Assembly: GCA_902806065.1 (NCBI GenBank)
Contig: CADCVE010000005.1
Location: forward strand, 1 to 53,901
Direction: 5' to 3'
Origin: an uncultured Rubrobacteraceae bacterium
Lineage (GTDB): Bacteria; Actinomycetota; Rubrobacteria; Rubrobacterales; Rubrobacteraceae
DNA: 53,901 nucleotides
Of this stretch, positions 32,367 to 40,757 are shown in pieces (position 1 is the first letter of the stretch; each line of letters opens with the position of its first letter). The notes under the pieces are model-generated. The model worked only from the letters and a program-made list of their open reading frames with translations, did not search any database and had not been told where the DNA came from. The translations under genes were made by a program, and so were the position numbers.

Positions 32367-32705
32367 CTACCCGCCGGAGAGCCTGTTTCTGGCCTTGGCC
32401 AGGAGCCCGTCCGCTTTGTCTACCAGGCCCGTCTCCCGAGCTTTCTCCGCCACGGAGCCGTACACCCAGTTGTTCTCCTGAGCCTTGTCCATTGCCCTGG
32501 CTACAGGGCCTTTGTCTCCCTGAGATGTTTCATCCGCTGGAGGAGCCGTTTGCCCTTTATCCTCCCCGCGGGTTTCGTCCTGCTCTCCCTCCGTCTCCCG
32601 CGTAACTTCCGCTTGCTCTTCGCTGGCCGACCTCGCCAACTGTTGCTCGCTGATCGGTCTGGCCAGGGGCTGCTCGTCCTCGGGCCGCATGTTCCGTATT
32701 GGCAA
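32367..32705 (-). CDS. Hypothetical charged protein
   Basis: A 112-residue hydrophilic protein, start TTG 32705 with AAGGAGGG upstream. The N-terminal two-thirds are low-complexity and acidic (Glu, Gln, Asp, Thr). The C-terminal ~40 residues are amphipathic with a repeated Ala/Lys pattern (KARETGLVDKADGLLAKARNR), faintly like stress-related CsbD or LEA-type repeats. Not recognised with certainty. Confidence 0.55.
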   Translation of the reverse strand: MPIRNMRPEDEQPLARPISEQQLARSASEEQAEVTRETEGEQDETRGEDKGQTAPPADETSQGDKGPVARAMDKAQENNWVYGSVAEKARETGLVDKADGLLAKARNRLSGG

Positions 32706-32998
32706 CGATGCCCTCCTTTCCCCGGTAGGTGCTTACACCTTCTTTATACTCCTAAACCCGCCCCGGCGCTGGGATGATAGCGGTCGTATGTCTGATCCGC
32801 CAAAAGCAAAACGATGCGGAGCGTACCTGGAGCTTTCGGACGAAGCCAGTGGGCCGAAGAAGCCGGGCGGCGCAACGTTGCGGGACACTGCTCCGGTCAC
32901 GCGAGGGTGTGTGGCACCTTCCAGCCTCACCTTGGGACGCATGTGACGCGGTTCGCGAGGGGGGGCGCGGCCCGGCGTTTACCCTTTGTTCGACGCTC
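32706..32998. other. Intergenic region
   Basis: About 290 bases between two minus-strand genes, holding presumed promoter sequence for the small charged protein. No gene supported. Confidence 0.35.
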
Positions 32999-33787
32999 TT
33001 ACGTCGTATTTCGGAGGTCCTGAATCAAGGGCGCATCATCGTCTACCTCTCCGTCTGTCTCGGTACCGCCGATGGGGATGAGGGTGCCCCGGATCTCCTG
33101 ACCGAGGTCTCCCTTCGGGTTCGTCCGGGTCGGCAGGGCTTCGACGAAGGGCAACATCTGCACCTTGAACACCTCGTAGATCCGCCGCAACTCGACTATG
33201 GGATCCGAATGTTCGTCTACCCGCAGGTCTACATAAGGGTAGGGCTGGTCCTTGACCGTAAATACGGCGGCGCTTTGCTTACCTCGTTTGTCTCCGCCTG
33301 CCGCCTGCCCCGCCTCCAGCACACGCATCAGGCGTTCCGGCAGAGGCTCGTTCATAGATGTTTCGAAGGTCTCGGCCATGGCCGAGACGACTTCTTCCCC
33401 GGCGACCAGGTTCCCGGTTACCGCGTAACCGTCCCCTGTGATGTGTCCGCGCCAGGGATCCGTGTCCGCGCCGGTGTGGGCGGCGGAACGTCCCTGTGAG
33501 TCGACGATGCCGACCTGCCTCTTCTCCGGCTCAGGGTCGGAGCCGAGGAGTATTCTCAGAGTCTCCGTGGCATCGTAGCCTCGCTGCAGCAGGTCTAACC
33601 CATCGTACCCCAGAAGGGGATTGGTCCGTGCCTGAGTAGCTATCGCCCCGACCCCGGCTCGGGCGTAGGGTACCAGGACCCCCACCGCCGGGAGCTTGGT
33701 GCTCGCGGCGACCCCGAACATCCCGGAGGCGGAGTCGTAGGCGGCGATAGAGAACGTATTTAGGGTCAGCGAGGTAGTCGAGTGCAT
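32999..33787 (-). CDS. DUF1028 putative Ntn-hydrolase
   Basis: A 262-residue DUF1028 protein (NTFSIAAYDSASGMFGVAAST, RAGVGAIATQARTNPLLG). The family is predicted to be an N-terminal nucleophile hydrolase-fold enzyme, with Thr or Ser near the N-terminus exposed after processing (Thr in NTFSI here). A short C-terminal extension (PYVDLRVDEHSDPIVELRRI) matches the peptidoglycan-related tail of some members. It starts 29 bases after the AsnB gene and is likely its operon partner, possibly hydrolysing the product made by the upstream ligases. The start has a weak ribosome site. Confidence 0.82.
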   Translation of the reverse strand: MHSTTSLTLNTFSIAAYDSASGMFGVAASTKLPAVGVLVPYARAGVGAIATQARTNPLLGYDGLDLLQRGYDATETLRILLGSDPEPEKRQVGIVDSQGRSAAHTGADTDPWRGHITGDGYAVTGNLVAGEEVVSAMAETFETSMNEPLPERLMRVLEAGQAAGGDKRGKQSAAVFTVKDQPYPYVDLRVDEHSDPIVELRRIYEVFKVQMLPFVEALPTRTNPKGDLGQEIRGTLIPIGGTETDGEVDDDAPLIQDLRNTT

Positions 33788-33816
33788 TTTTGGGCTTTCT
33801 GTAGTTGTTCGGAGTT

Positions 33817-35592
33817 TTAGATTCCTCGCGACTGGAGCCAGAGCTCGAGGAGGGCTATCTGCCAGAGCTTGTTGCTCCCGAGCCGGGTGGAATGATCGTT
33901 GGGCTCACCGAGGAGCTTGTCTATGTACTCTTTCCGGAAGATGCCACGCTCTCTGGCGGCCGGGGCGAGGAGGGCTGACTTCACGAGGTTGAGGTAGGGA
34001 CCTTCGAGGTGCTTGAGGGCCGGTACCGGGAAGTAGCCTTTCTCTCGGTCGATGACTTCCGCGGGGATTACCTGTCGAGAGGCCTCTTTCAAGACGCCCT
34101 TGCCACCCCCTTTTAACTTTAGCTCCGGCGGGCAGGCGGCGGCGAGCTCGACGAGGTCGTGGTCGAGAAAGGGTACGCGGGCTTCTAGTCCCCAAGCCAT
34201 GGTCATATTGTCTACCCTTTTTACCGGGTCGTCTACTAGCATTACCTCGGTATCCAGCCTGAGGGCGCGGTCGAGCGGGCTGGCGGCGCCGGGCTTGCCG
34301 AAGTGCTTCGCCACGAATGCCCGGCTTACGTCCTTCTCGACCCGATACTCGGGGTTCAGCACCTCTGACATCTCGGCGTGCGGGCGGTCGAAGAACTCGG
34401 CCTCGTAGGTGTTGAGTCCGTCGCCGTTGGCGTCGGCCAGCGGCGGGTACCAGTCGTAGCCCGCGAAGATCTCATCGGCCCCCTGGCCCGACTGGACTAC
34501 TTTGATGTGCTTCGCTACCTCCTCGCTGAGGAGGTAGAAGGCCACGACGTCGTGGCTGACCATCGGTTCGCTCATCGCGTGGATCGCCCCGTCGAGAGCC
34601 GGCAGCATGCGGTCGCTGGAGACGCGGAAGCGGTGGTGCTTCGTGCCGTAGTGCTCGGCGATGATGTCCGAGAACTCGAACTCGTCGCCCTCTATGTCTC
34701 CGACTGTCTCGAAGCCGATGCTGAAGGTCTGCAGGTCTGGCTGGCCCATCTCGGCAAGCAGGCCGACGATCATGCTTGAATCCAGCCCGCCTGAGAGGAG
34801 CACCCCGACCGGTACGTCGGAGACCATGCGACGCTCGACTGCTACGCGCAGCGCCTCCAGAACGGCCTCTTCCCAGTCGTCCGCGGACATACCGGCGTGG
34901 GCGGGGTTTCGGGAGAAGCTCGGGCTCCAGTACCGCACTTCGCGGCGGCTGCCGTCCGGCTCTATCACCAGCAGTGTCCCCGGCGCGAGCTTGCGGACTC
35001 CCTTGAGCATGGTGTACGGGGCCGGGACGACGGCGTGGAACATCAGGTAGTGGTGCAGCGCTACGGTGTCGATGGAGGTATCCACGCCGCCCCCGGCGAG
35101 GAGTGCCGGGAGGGTCGAGGCGAAGCGCAAGGCGCCACCCGCTTCGGAGAGGTACAGCGGCTTGATGCCGAGCCTATCGCGGCCCAGGATTACGCGTCCG
35201 GTATCACGTTCGGTGAGGCAGAAGGCGAACATGCCCTTGAGTCGATCCACGAAGCGTTCGCCCCAGCAGTGGTAACCCTTCAGGAGGACCTCGGTGTCGG
35301 AGGTCGAGAAGAAGCGGTAGCCTTTCTGGGATAGCTCCTTGCGTAGCTCGGGGTAGTTATAGATGCAGCCGTTGAAGCTAATTGTCAGGCCGAGTTCGGG
35401 GTCGGTCATGGGCTGGGAGCCGTTTTCGGAGAGGTCTATGATCTTCAACCGGCGGAAGGAGAGGGCTAGGGGACCGCTCGCCCAGGTCCCGCTGCCATCC
35501 GGCCCGCGGTCGTCCATCGTGGCGGCCATACGGGTGACCGCCTCTACGTCGGCCAACTCTCCCACGCGTAGCTCACCGGCGAAACCGCACAT
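33817..35592 (-). CDS. asnB: AsnB-type glutamine-dependent amidotransferase
   Basis: A 591-residue protein with a class II glutaminase domain (MCGFAGEL, with nucleophile Cys2) and an asparagine-synthetase PP-loop domain (LLSGGLDSSMIVGLL). Both catalytic parts look intact. Members of this subfamily amidate side chains or C-termini of small peptides, for example in N-acetylglutaminylglutamine amide synthesis; free asparagine synthesis is also possible. ATG 35592 with AAGGAGGG. It follows the ATP-grasp gene by 9 bases. Confidence 0.88.
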   Translation of the reverse strand: MCGFAGELRVGELADVEAVTRMAATMDDRGPDGSGTWASGPLALSFRRLKIIDLSENGSQPMTDPELGLTISFNGCIYNYPELRKELSQKGYRFFSTSDTEVLLKGYHCWGERFVDRLKGMFAFCLTERDTGRVILGRDRLGIKPLYLSEAGGALRFASTLPALLAGGGVDTSIDTVALHHYLMFHAVVPAPYTMLKGVRKLAPGTLLVIEPDGSRREVRYWSPSFSRNPAHAGMSADDWEEAVLEALRVAVERRMVSDVPVGVLLSGGLDSSMIVGLLAEMGQPDLQTFSIGFETVGDIEGDEFEFSDIIAEHYGTKHHRFRVSSDRMLPALDGAIHAMSEPMVSHDVVAFYLLSEEVAKHIKVVQSGQGADEIFAGYDWYPPLADANGDGLNTYEAEFFDRPHAEMSEVLNPEYRVEKDVSRAFVAKHFGKPGAASPLDRALRLDTEVMLVDDPVKRVDNMTMAWGLEARVPFLDHDLVELAAACPPELKLKGGGKGVLKEASRQVIPAEVIDREKGYFPVPALKHLEGPYLNLVKSALLAPAARERGIFRKEYIDKLLGEPNDHSTRLGSNKLWQIALLELWLQSRGI

Positions 35593-35601
35593 CAGCCCTC
35601 C

Positions 35602-36954
35602 TTAATCCTCTAGAACCCAGGTGTCCTTGAAGCTCCCTCCAGCTGAGGAGTTTACGACACGGGTGCCGGGGCTCGCTACCCTCGTCAGGCCCCCGGGCAT
35701 GACGTAGCCGATGGCCGGGAGCACGAAGACCCGCAGGTCTATGAACGCCTCTTCAAACGCCGAGCCCTCGCCTTTGAGGACGTGCGTGGAGATGTCCAGG
35801 AACTCCTGGGCTGAGTACTTCGTCGGGTCCTCCTTCATGTCACGGCGTGCCTGGTCCAGGTCCTCCTTGCTGGCTTCGGGGCCCATGACGAGGCCCTTGC
35901 CCCCGTAGCCCTCCCGGGGCTTGAGGACCATCTCGTGCAGGCGGTCCAGCACTTCCTCTCTCTGATCCGGATCAGAGGTGGAGAACGTAGGGGCGTTTTG
36001 CATGAGCGGTTTCTCTCCGAGGTAGCGCTCTATCATTGCCGGGACGTAGGGGAACACGGCCTTGTCGTCGGCTACGCCCACGCCCGGAGAGTTGACGATG
36101 TTGACCTTGCCTTCGAGGTAGGCGGCTCTGAGTTCGGGGAAGGTAGTGTCCAGGAAAGCCTCGTCGAAGCGACGGTAGATCACATCTATCCTCCGCCCGT
36201 CGGAGCGGTCCCGAACCTCGCCATTGATGACTTGGCAATCGGCGAGCTCGACGAGCTGGATGTTGCACGCCTGGGCTATGCGGCTGTGCTCGAAGTACGC
36301 TGAGTCGTCTTTGCCGGTAGTGACGACCGCGACGCACGGCTCCTGGATCCCGGGGAGGGCTGCCGTTTCGAGGGACCTGCGGAGCACGGCGTAGTAGGTA
36401 GAGATGGCGCTGATGCGGTAGGGTTCGTACAGGGCTCTCATGGCCTCCAGCCCGGCCCGCCGGATGGCCTCAGAGTAGGCGACGCCGCTGGGTACCCGTA
36501 CGTTGTCCTCCAGGACCACGTACTCCCTGGGTCCGAGCTGAACCACATCCGGGCCGTAGACGTGGACCGGGACGGAGTGCTCGGGTAATGGACCGGGCCG
36601 GTAGTTGATGCTGGTCTCTACTATCTCCTCCGGTACCACGTCTTGCTCGCCGTTGTACAGGTCGGCGAGCCAGGCGTTGATCGCGTACCCTCTCTGCAAC
36701 AACCCCCTGGAGAGTATCTCCCGGTGGTCTTTAGGGACGATTCTAGGGAGCCAGTCCGCCGGTAGTATGCGGTCTTTCCCCTCAGGGTCATCGGGCAACG
36801 GAAAGGTCGCCCCAAGCTCGCGCAGCTTCTCGCCGGCCTTTGCAAGCTCCTCTTCCCCAATGCGCTCCAGGGCCTCGAACAGCGGCTTGTATCGCTCGCG
36901 GAGTTTGCCTCCAGGCTCGAAGACTTCGTTGAAATGCTCCGTCTCAATCTCCAT
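35602..36954 (-). CDS. Circularly permuted ATP-grasp ligase (DUF404/DUF407 type)
   Basis: A 450-residue protein with permuted ATP-grasp signatures (YGPDVVQLGPREYVVLEDN, YLEGKVNIVNSPGVGVADDKA, VLKPREGYGGKGLVMGPEA). Such enzymes join carboxylates to amines, making peptide or glutamate amide bonds. The ATG at 36954 overlaps the upstream GCS2 gene by 11 bases and is preferred over an upstream in-frame ATG at 36987. GGGGG precedes it. Substrates unknown; the genomic partners suggest it extends the product of the carboxylate-amine ligase. Confidence 0.85.
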   Translation of the reverse strand: MEIETEHFNEVFEPGGKLRERYKPLFEALERIGEEELAKAGEKLRELGATFPLPDDPEGKDRILPADWLPRIVPKDHREILSRGLLQRGYAINAWLADLYNGEQDVVPEEIVETSINYRPGPLPEHSVPVHVYGPDVVQLGPREYVVLEDNVRVPSGVAYSEAIRRAGLEAMRALYEPYRISAISTYYAVLRRSLETAALPGIQEPCVAVVTTGKDDSAYFEHSRIAQACNIQLVELADCQVINGEVRDRSDGRRIDVIYRRFDEAFLDTTFPELRAAYLEGKVNIVNSPGVGVADDKAVFPYVPAMIERYLGEKPLMQNAPTFSTSDPDQREEVLDRLHEMVLKPREGYGGKGLVMGPEASKEDLDQARRDMKEDPTKYSAQEFLDISTHVLKGEGSAFEEAFIDLRVFVLPAIGYVMPGGLTRVASPGTRVVNSSAGGSFKDTWVLED

Positions 36955-38290
36955 TAGCCCCCGCTCTCGTCGCTTTCGCTGCTCCACGCCGGGGCGATGT
37001 TACCTGTTTCTCGAACTCACTACAGGCTTCACGTACCAACTCCAATCCTCTCTCCGGGGAGATCCGCGAGACCGGAGACGGGAAGCCTCGCAGAATCCCC
37101 GCCTCCGTGGTCCTGTAAAACCTACCGTCCCTCAAACCCTCGAAACCGGTCTCTTCACCGGACGCGCTCAAGACATTGCCACCTGCGAACCGCAGCACGG
37201 AGTCGAGGTAGGCGACGACCTCCGGGCTCTCGACCCCTTCTGTCACGGCGGCGCGGAAGAGTTCCCCATTGAGGTACCCGAAGTCCGGTACGAGGAGCCT
37301 ATCGCCGGAGACCTCGAAGGCGTGCAGGCTCTCCCTCGGAGTGACCGCGAGGCGTTCCTGCCGAACCCGGTCGGCGGCGGCGCTTACAAGGGCGCAGATC
37401 TCCAACACCTTTTCGGGATAGTTGCTGTCGATCCCCCGCAACTCGACCGTACCGTGTTGGTTGAGGCGCACGGGGTTCCAGGAGGACGCCCGGAGCAATG
37501 TGCCTCCCGTCTCAAAGAAGAGCCTGCGCTCCACTCTCGCCCGGTCGAGTGCTTCGAGCCAGGCATGATAGCGAGCGAACTGCTGCCCGATCAACTCCTC
37601 GACGCTACCGGCGTAAGGCAGCAAGCCTCCGACTTCTTGCAGACGGGCGTACAGGCCGTGAGGCGCGAGGGACGGGTCTCCGCGGTAGAGCGCGGTACGC
37701 GCGGCCATTCCATCGGCTAGGCCCTCGTGGAACGGGCACGAGCGGGTAAGCGCTATGAGCGCGGCGTCCAGCGCCGTCGCCAGGTTGTAGAGGTTCAGCA
37801 GTTCCTCCCGCCCGGCCTCTTCGGAGTCGTAGGAGACGCCAGCCTGTGGGTCTACTGTTCCTTCCGCTACCTCCAGGTGTAGATGCGCCCCGGCGCAGCG
37901 GCCGGCATGCCTGAACCGCTCCCGTCCGACCGCGCGGGCCTGAAGATAATAGTGGGGCTCGTCGCGTATCTCGGGTTGCACGGGGAGCGGGTAGGTCGCC
38001 AGCGGGTAGAGCCGGAGCCCTATCTCCCGCCCGGCGTTCAGGGCCAGCCCTAGGCTCGTCACGTACTCACGCGTGAGCTCCGCGAGGGAGTGTACCGGGG
38101 GCGTGTTTATCTCCACCATGCTTCTGGCGCACTCCGGCGAGAAGCTCTCGGGGTCCCGCCCCGACTCCCTCGCCGCCTCTCGACACAAGACAAGGAACTC
38201 ATCCGCCCGGTTCGAGAGGATGCCGTCCTCGTCCACCAGGAAGAATTCCTGCTCCAGCCCCACACATCGATCCGCTACAGTCGCCAACAA
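36944..38290 (-). CDS. GCS2-family carboxylate-amine ligase (YbdK-like)
   Basis: A 448-residue glutamate-cysteine ligase-like enzyme. The N-terminal VGLEQEFFLVD motif and the later HLHLEV, GTVELRGID regions are family landmarks for binding ATP and Mg. It likely forms an amide between a glutamate-type carboxylate and an amine. I prefer TTG 38290, with GGAG 7 bases upstream; TTG at 38296 is also in frame. First gene of the four-gene operon. Confidence 0.85.
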   Translation of the reverse strand: MLATVADRCVGLEQEFFLVDEDGILSNRADEFLVLCREAARESGRDPESFSPECARSMVEINTPPVHSLAELTREYVTSLGLALNAGREIGLRLYPLATYPLPVQPEIRDEPHYYLQARAVGRERFRHAGRCAGAHLHLEVAEGTVDPQAGVSYDSEEAGREELLNLYNLATALDAALIALTRSCPFHEGLADGMAARTALYRGDPSLAPHGLYARLQEVGGLLPYAGSVEELIGQQFARYHAWLEALDRARVERRLFFETGGTLLRASSWNPVRLNQHGTVELRGIDSNYPEKVLEICALVSAAADRVRQERLAVTPRESLHAFEVSGDRLLVPDFGYLNGELFRAAVTEGVESPEVVAYLDSVLRFAGGNVLSASGEETGFEGLRDGRFYRTTEAGILRGFPSPVSRISPERGLELVREACSEFEKQVTSPRRGAAKATRAGANGD

Positions 38291-38660
38291 TACCAAGCTC
38301 CAGACTCAGAGATTACAGTCGTAAATCTAAACGCCAGACCGGGACGTTGCCAATGGCCCGGTGGAGAAGGCCGCGCCGCCACGGTTGGCCCGATGGAGAA
38401 GACTGCGCACCGCTCGGGTACGAAAACTGTATCGTAGGCCCGGCATGGGCCCCTTTCGGAGGGTTCGAATGGCCTCGTGTCCAAACGAAGGCGGTGTTTG
38501 CGAGGGCAACCTTGTACTTGTGGCGGAAGAATCCGTATGGCAGCGACCCTTATAGTTGAGCCGCTTTCCCTTACCCTCCGGCGGGGAGCTGCGAGCCTGG
38601 AGTCCGCCGGAACTCTTTCTCGGGAAGGGACGTTGCTGGAACTACAATCAGGAGGACGAG
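38291..38660. other. Divergent intergenic region
   Basis: A 370-base gap between the amidoligase operon (minus) and the 38661 gene (plus). It has two imperfect copies of a GGCCCG(A/G)TGGAGAAG motif about 40 bases apart. No gene supported. Confidence 0.4.
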
Positions 38661-38975
38661 ATGGATGTTGCAAAGCCTAACGGAGCTGGAGACGAGCGAA
38701 ACGTCGCAAGGGTGCTGCACAATGCGCAACAGGAGGCCGAGGCGTGCGGCGGGTATGCGGCGGGGGCCAAAGAGGCCGGTAACGAGTTGCTCGCCGGTTT
38801 CTTTGAGGACGTGCGGGAGACGCACATAAAGATCGCCAGACGGGCGGAAGAGATGCTCGGTAGGCTTGATGAGCTGCATGCTGGCGTCGTTCGACCAGGT
38901 AGCATTGGGCTTGTTGATGGGCCATCTGAGGGGGACCCGGGCGATGTCTCACCGGGCCAGGACGATGTTGCATAA
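38661..38975 (+). CDS. Hypothetical helical protein
   Basis: A 104-residue protein, start ATG 38661 with AGGAGG upstream. The middle part (residues 15-75) is a helical, ferritin-like pattern (LHNAQQEAEACGGYAAGAKEA, FFEDVRETHIKIARRAEEMLG), and the C-terminus is Gly/Pro/Asp-rich. Not assigned to a named family. Confidence 0.6.
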   Translation: MDVAKPNGAGDERNVARVLHNAQQEAEACGGYAAGAKEAGNELLAGFFEDVRETHIKIARRAEEMLGRLDELHAGVVRPGSIGLVDGPSEGDPGDVSPGQDDVA

Positions 38976-39022
38976 CAGATAAAGGTTCAGTGGCGGTCGG
39001 GCCGGGTCCTGGGAGTCTCGGC

Positions 39023-39235
39023 CTACTTACGGGGGTCTTTGAGGATCTCGAAGATCTCCTCGATCAGGGCTTCACGCTTCTGGGGCGGTAAGTCTCTGGG
39101 ATGGATGGTCTGCTTGTCGGACTGGAGGTTGCGGAGGTTCGCCTCCTCAGCCAGGTACCGGTCTATGAGGCGTACGACAGCGTCAACCTTCTCGCGAGGG
39201 AGACCGTCGCCACCGCGGGTTAGTCTGCTCCACAT
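39023..39235 (-). CDS. Small hypothetical protein
   Basis: A 70-residue basic/helical protein starting ATG 39235 with GGGGAGGT upstream. It reads like a small helical adaptor (VDAVVRLIDRYLAEEANLRNL, PPQKREALIEEIFEIL). Function not recognised. Confidence 0.6.
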   Translation of the reverse strand: MWSRLTRGGDGLPREKVDAVVRLIDRYLAEEANLRNLQSDKQTIHPRDLPPQKREALIEEIFEILKDPRK

Positions 39236-39291
39236 GCTCTCTACCTCCCCTTCCCGGTGGTCGTGACGCGGCAGATTATACTCGCCGAACC

Positions 39292-39626
39292 TCAGGCGCG
39301 AGATGGGAAAATTATTACCAAGGCTCCCGCTAGGGCGATGGCGGCGCCGAGGACATTGTACCTGTCGGGCTGGAAGCCCTCGATCAGGATACCCCAGACA
39401 AGCGCCAGTACTATAAAGATGCCGCCATAAGCGGTGTAGACCGCCCAAAGGAGGTAACCGGCTGTAAGGCCGCAATCACTCCGTACAAGGCGAGTATTGC
39501 GGCCCCGGCGAGTCCCCAGAACAGGGGCTTCTGCTCGCGCATCCAGCCCCAAACAAGGTATCCACCGCCAATCTCACAGAGACCGGCCAATACGAATAAA
39601 CCTCCAACGATCAACGACTTGCCCAT
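39292..39626 (-). pseudogene. YnfA (UPF0060) membrane protein with a frameshift
   Basis: The first frame encodes the N-terminal helices of a YnfA protein ([16 protein letters not shown], then TSFGR), and the second frame, about 39300-39450, encodes the rest ([26 protein letters not shown]). The two frames join at GGGCGGTCTAC near 39440-39447; one G fewer than expected would split FGRVYTAYGG. It is either a broken gene or a sequencing error. ATG 39626 has AAGGA upstream. Confidence 0.75.
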
Positions 39627-39640
39627 GCTTTTCCTTAACA

Positions 39641-39770
39641 CCTATCGGTTCGTTAAATACGCTTATCGTGGCCCACGCTCTTGGACTGGGTTTGAGGCTG
39701 GTGACCAACAATGAACGCGAGTTCCGTGCGTACCGGACACCTCGAAATCGACCAATGGGCCAGCCTTTGA
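39641..39770 (+). pseudogene. C-terminal remnant of a VapC-type PIN-domain toxin
   Basis: Translation shows [22 protein letters not shown] and then NNEREFR, the hallmark end of PIN-domain toxins, followed after a frameshift by GHLEIDQWASL and a stop. The N-terminal half of the toxin and the antitoxin are missing. Confidence 0.7.
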
Positions 39771-39812
39771 GACACGTTTCCTCATCCGCGCACGTTGTGT
39801 GTGAACTTTACT

Positions 39813-40679
39813 TCAGGCAGAGCGCGAGGCGGCGTGACGAGGGAAGGAGCGTTGCTGTGAGGGGGCGAAGCCCGTGGGGTTTTGCCACGCGTGCGTGATT
39901 ATGCGCAGCTCTCTGTCATCTATCTCCACGAGGTTGAAGCTCGACGGGCGTCCGGCGCGGAGGCGGTTGGAGATCGTGCCGGCGGTCGAGACGACGAGGC
40001 CGGGGGTGCTCTCCTCGATGGTGTGGATGGCTACCTGATGGTCGTGTCCGCAGAGGACTAGCTCGGCGCCGAGGTCCACGAAGGCTGTGAGGGCCTGTCT
40101 AGTGTTGGAGAGGCCATGACGGCCGGTAGTCTCGCCTCTTATCGGGTTGTGGTGAATCATCACTATTCTGGCAGCGTCCGGGGGCGCTTGGGAGAACGCC
40201 TCTTCGACCTTCAGGAGGTCGCGCTTGTTGACGTGCCCGATCACGCCGAGGTCCCGAAAACGGCGGGTGAGGGAGCCGCGTGAGATGCCGTGGGCGGTGT
40301 TGCAACCGGCGATCACCGCACCCGGGTCCCCGGATGCTTCCAGCGACGGGTTCAGTTCCGGTGAGATGTACTTCGTGTACCGGGAGTACTTGAACTCGTG
40401 GGCGGTCCTGCCCCATATACCAAGGTTGCGTGCGACCGCGCCTATCCAGCGCACGTCGTGATTGCCAGGGATAACTATGACAGGAGCGGTCTCGCGGATC
40501 TCATCGAGGTAAGCGCGCGCCTGCAAGAACTCCGAAACCGAGCACCGCTGCGTGAGGTCTCCGGAGACCGCCACCGCGTCCGGCGCCAACTCCTTGATGC
40601 TGCCCTTTAGAGAATCGAGTTGCTCCGCCACAGCAGGCCGGCCAAAGTGCAGATCAGACGTATGCAATATCCTCGTCAC
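39813..40679 (-). CDS. Calcineurin-like metallophosphoesterase
   Basis: A 288-residue phosphoesterase with the full dimetal site: HTSDLHFGR, VSGDL, PGNHD, MIHHNP, GHDHQ. It is in the class of class III cyclic-nucleotide phosphodiesterases or icc/MPE-type enzymes. Substrate not assignable. ATG/GTG start at 40679. Confidence 0.88.
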   Translation of the reverse strand: MTRILHTSDLHFGRPAVAEQLDSLKGSIKELAPDAVAVSGDLTQRCSVSEFLQARAYLDEIRETAPVIVIPGNHDVRWIGAVARNLGIWGRTAHEFKYSRYTKYISPELNPSLEASGDPGAVIAGCNTAHGISRGSLTRRFRDLGVIGHVNKRDLLKVEEAFSQAPPDAARIVMIHHNPIRGETTGRHGLSNTRQALTAFVDLGAELVLCGHDHQVAIHTIEESTPGLVVSTAGTISNRLRAGRPSSFNLVEIDDRELRIITHAWQNPTGFAPSQQRSFPRHAASRSA

Positions 40680-40757
40680 GGGACAGGAGTGTACCCTAAA
40701 CAGCGCCCCGCTATCCGTATTTCGGCCCCAGCACGCCAGTAGCGCTGTGGATAGCTC

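Noticed and set aside
32774-33499. 241-residue plus-strand frame opposite DUF1028
   Set aside because: Antisense shadow of the DUF1028 gene with no recognisable domain.
38340-38420. Two GGCCCG(A/G)TGGAGAAG copies as a CRISPR or regulatory repeat
   Set aside because: Only two imperfect copies with no regular spacer pattern.
38440-38500. GGGTTCGAAT sequence reminiscent of a tRNA T-arm
   Set aside because: No acceptor stem, anticodon arm or D-arm can be built around it.
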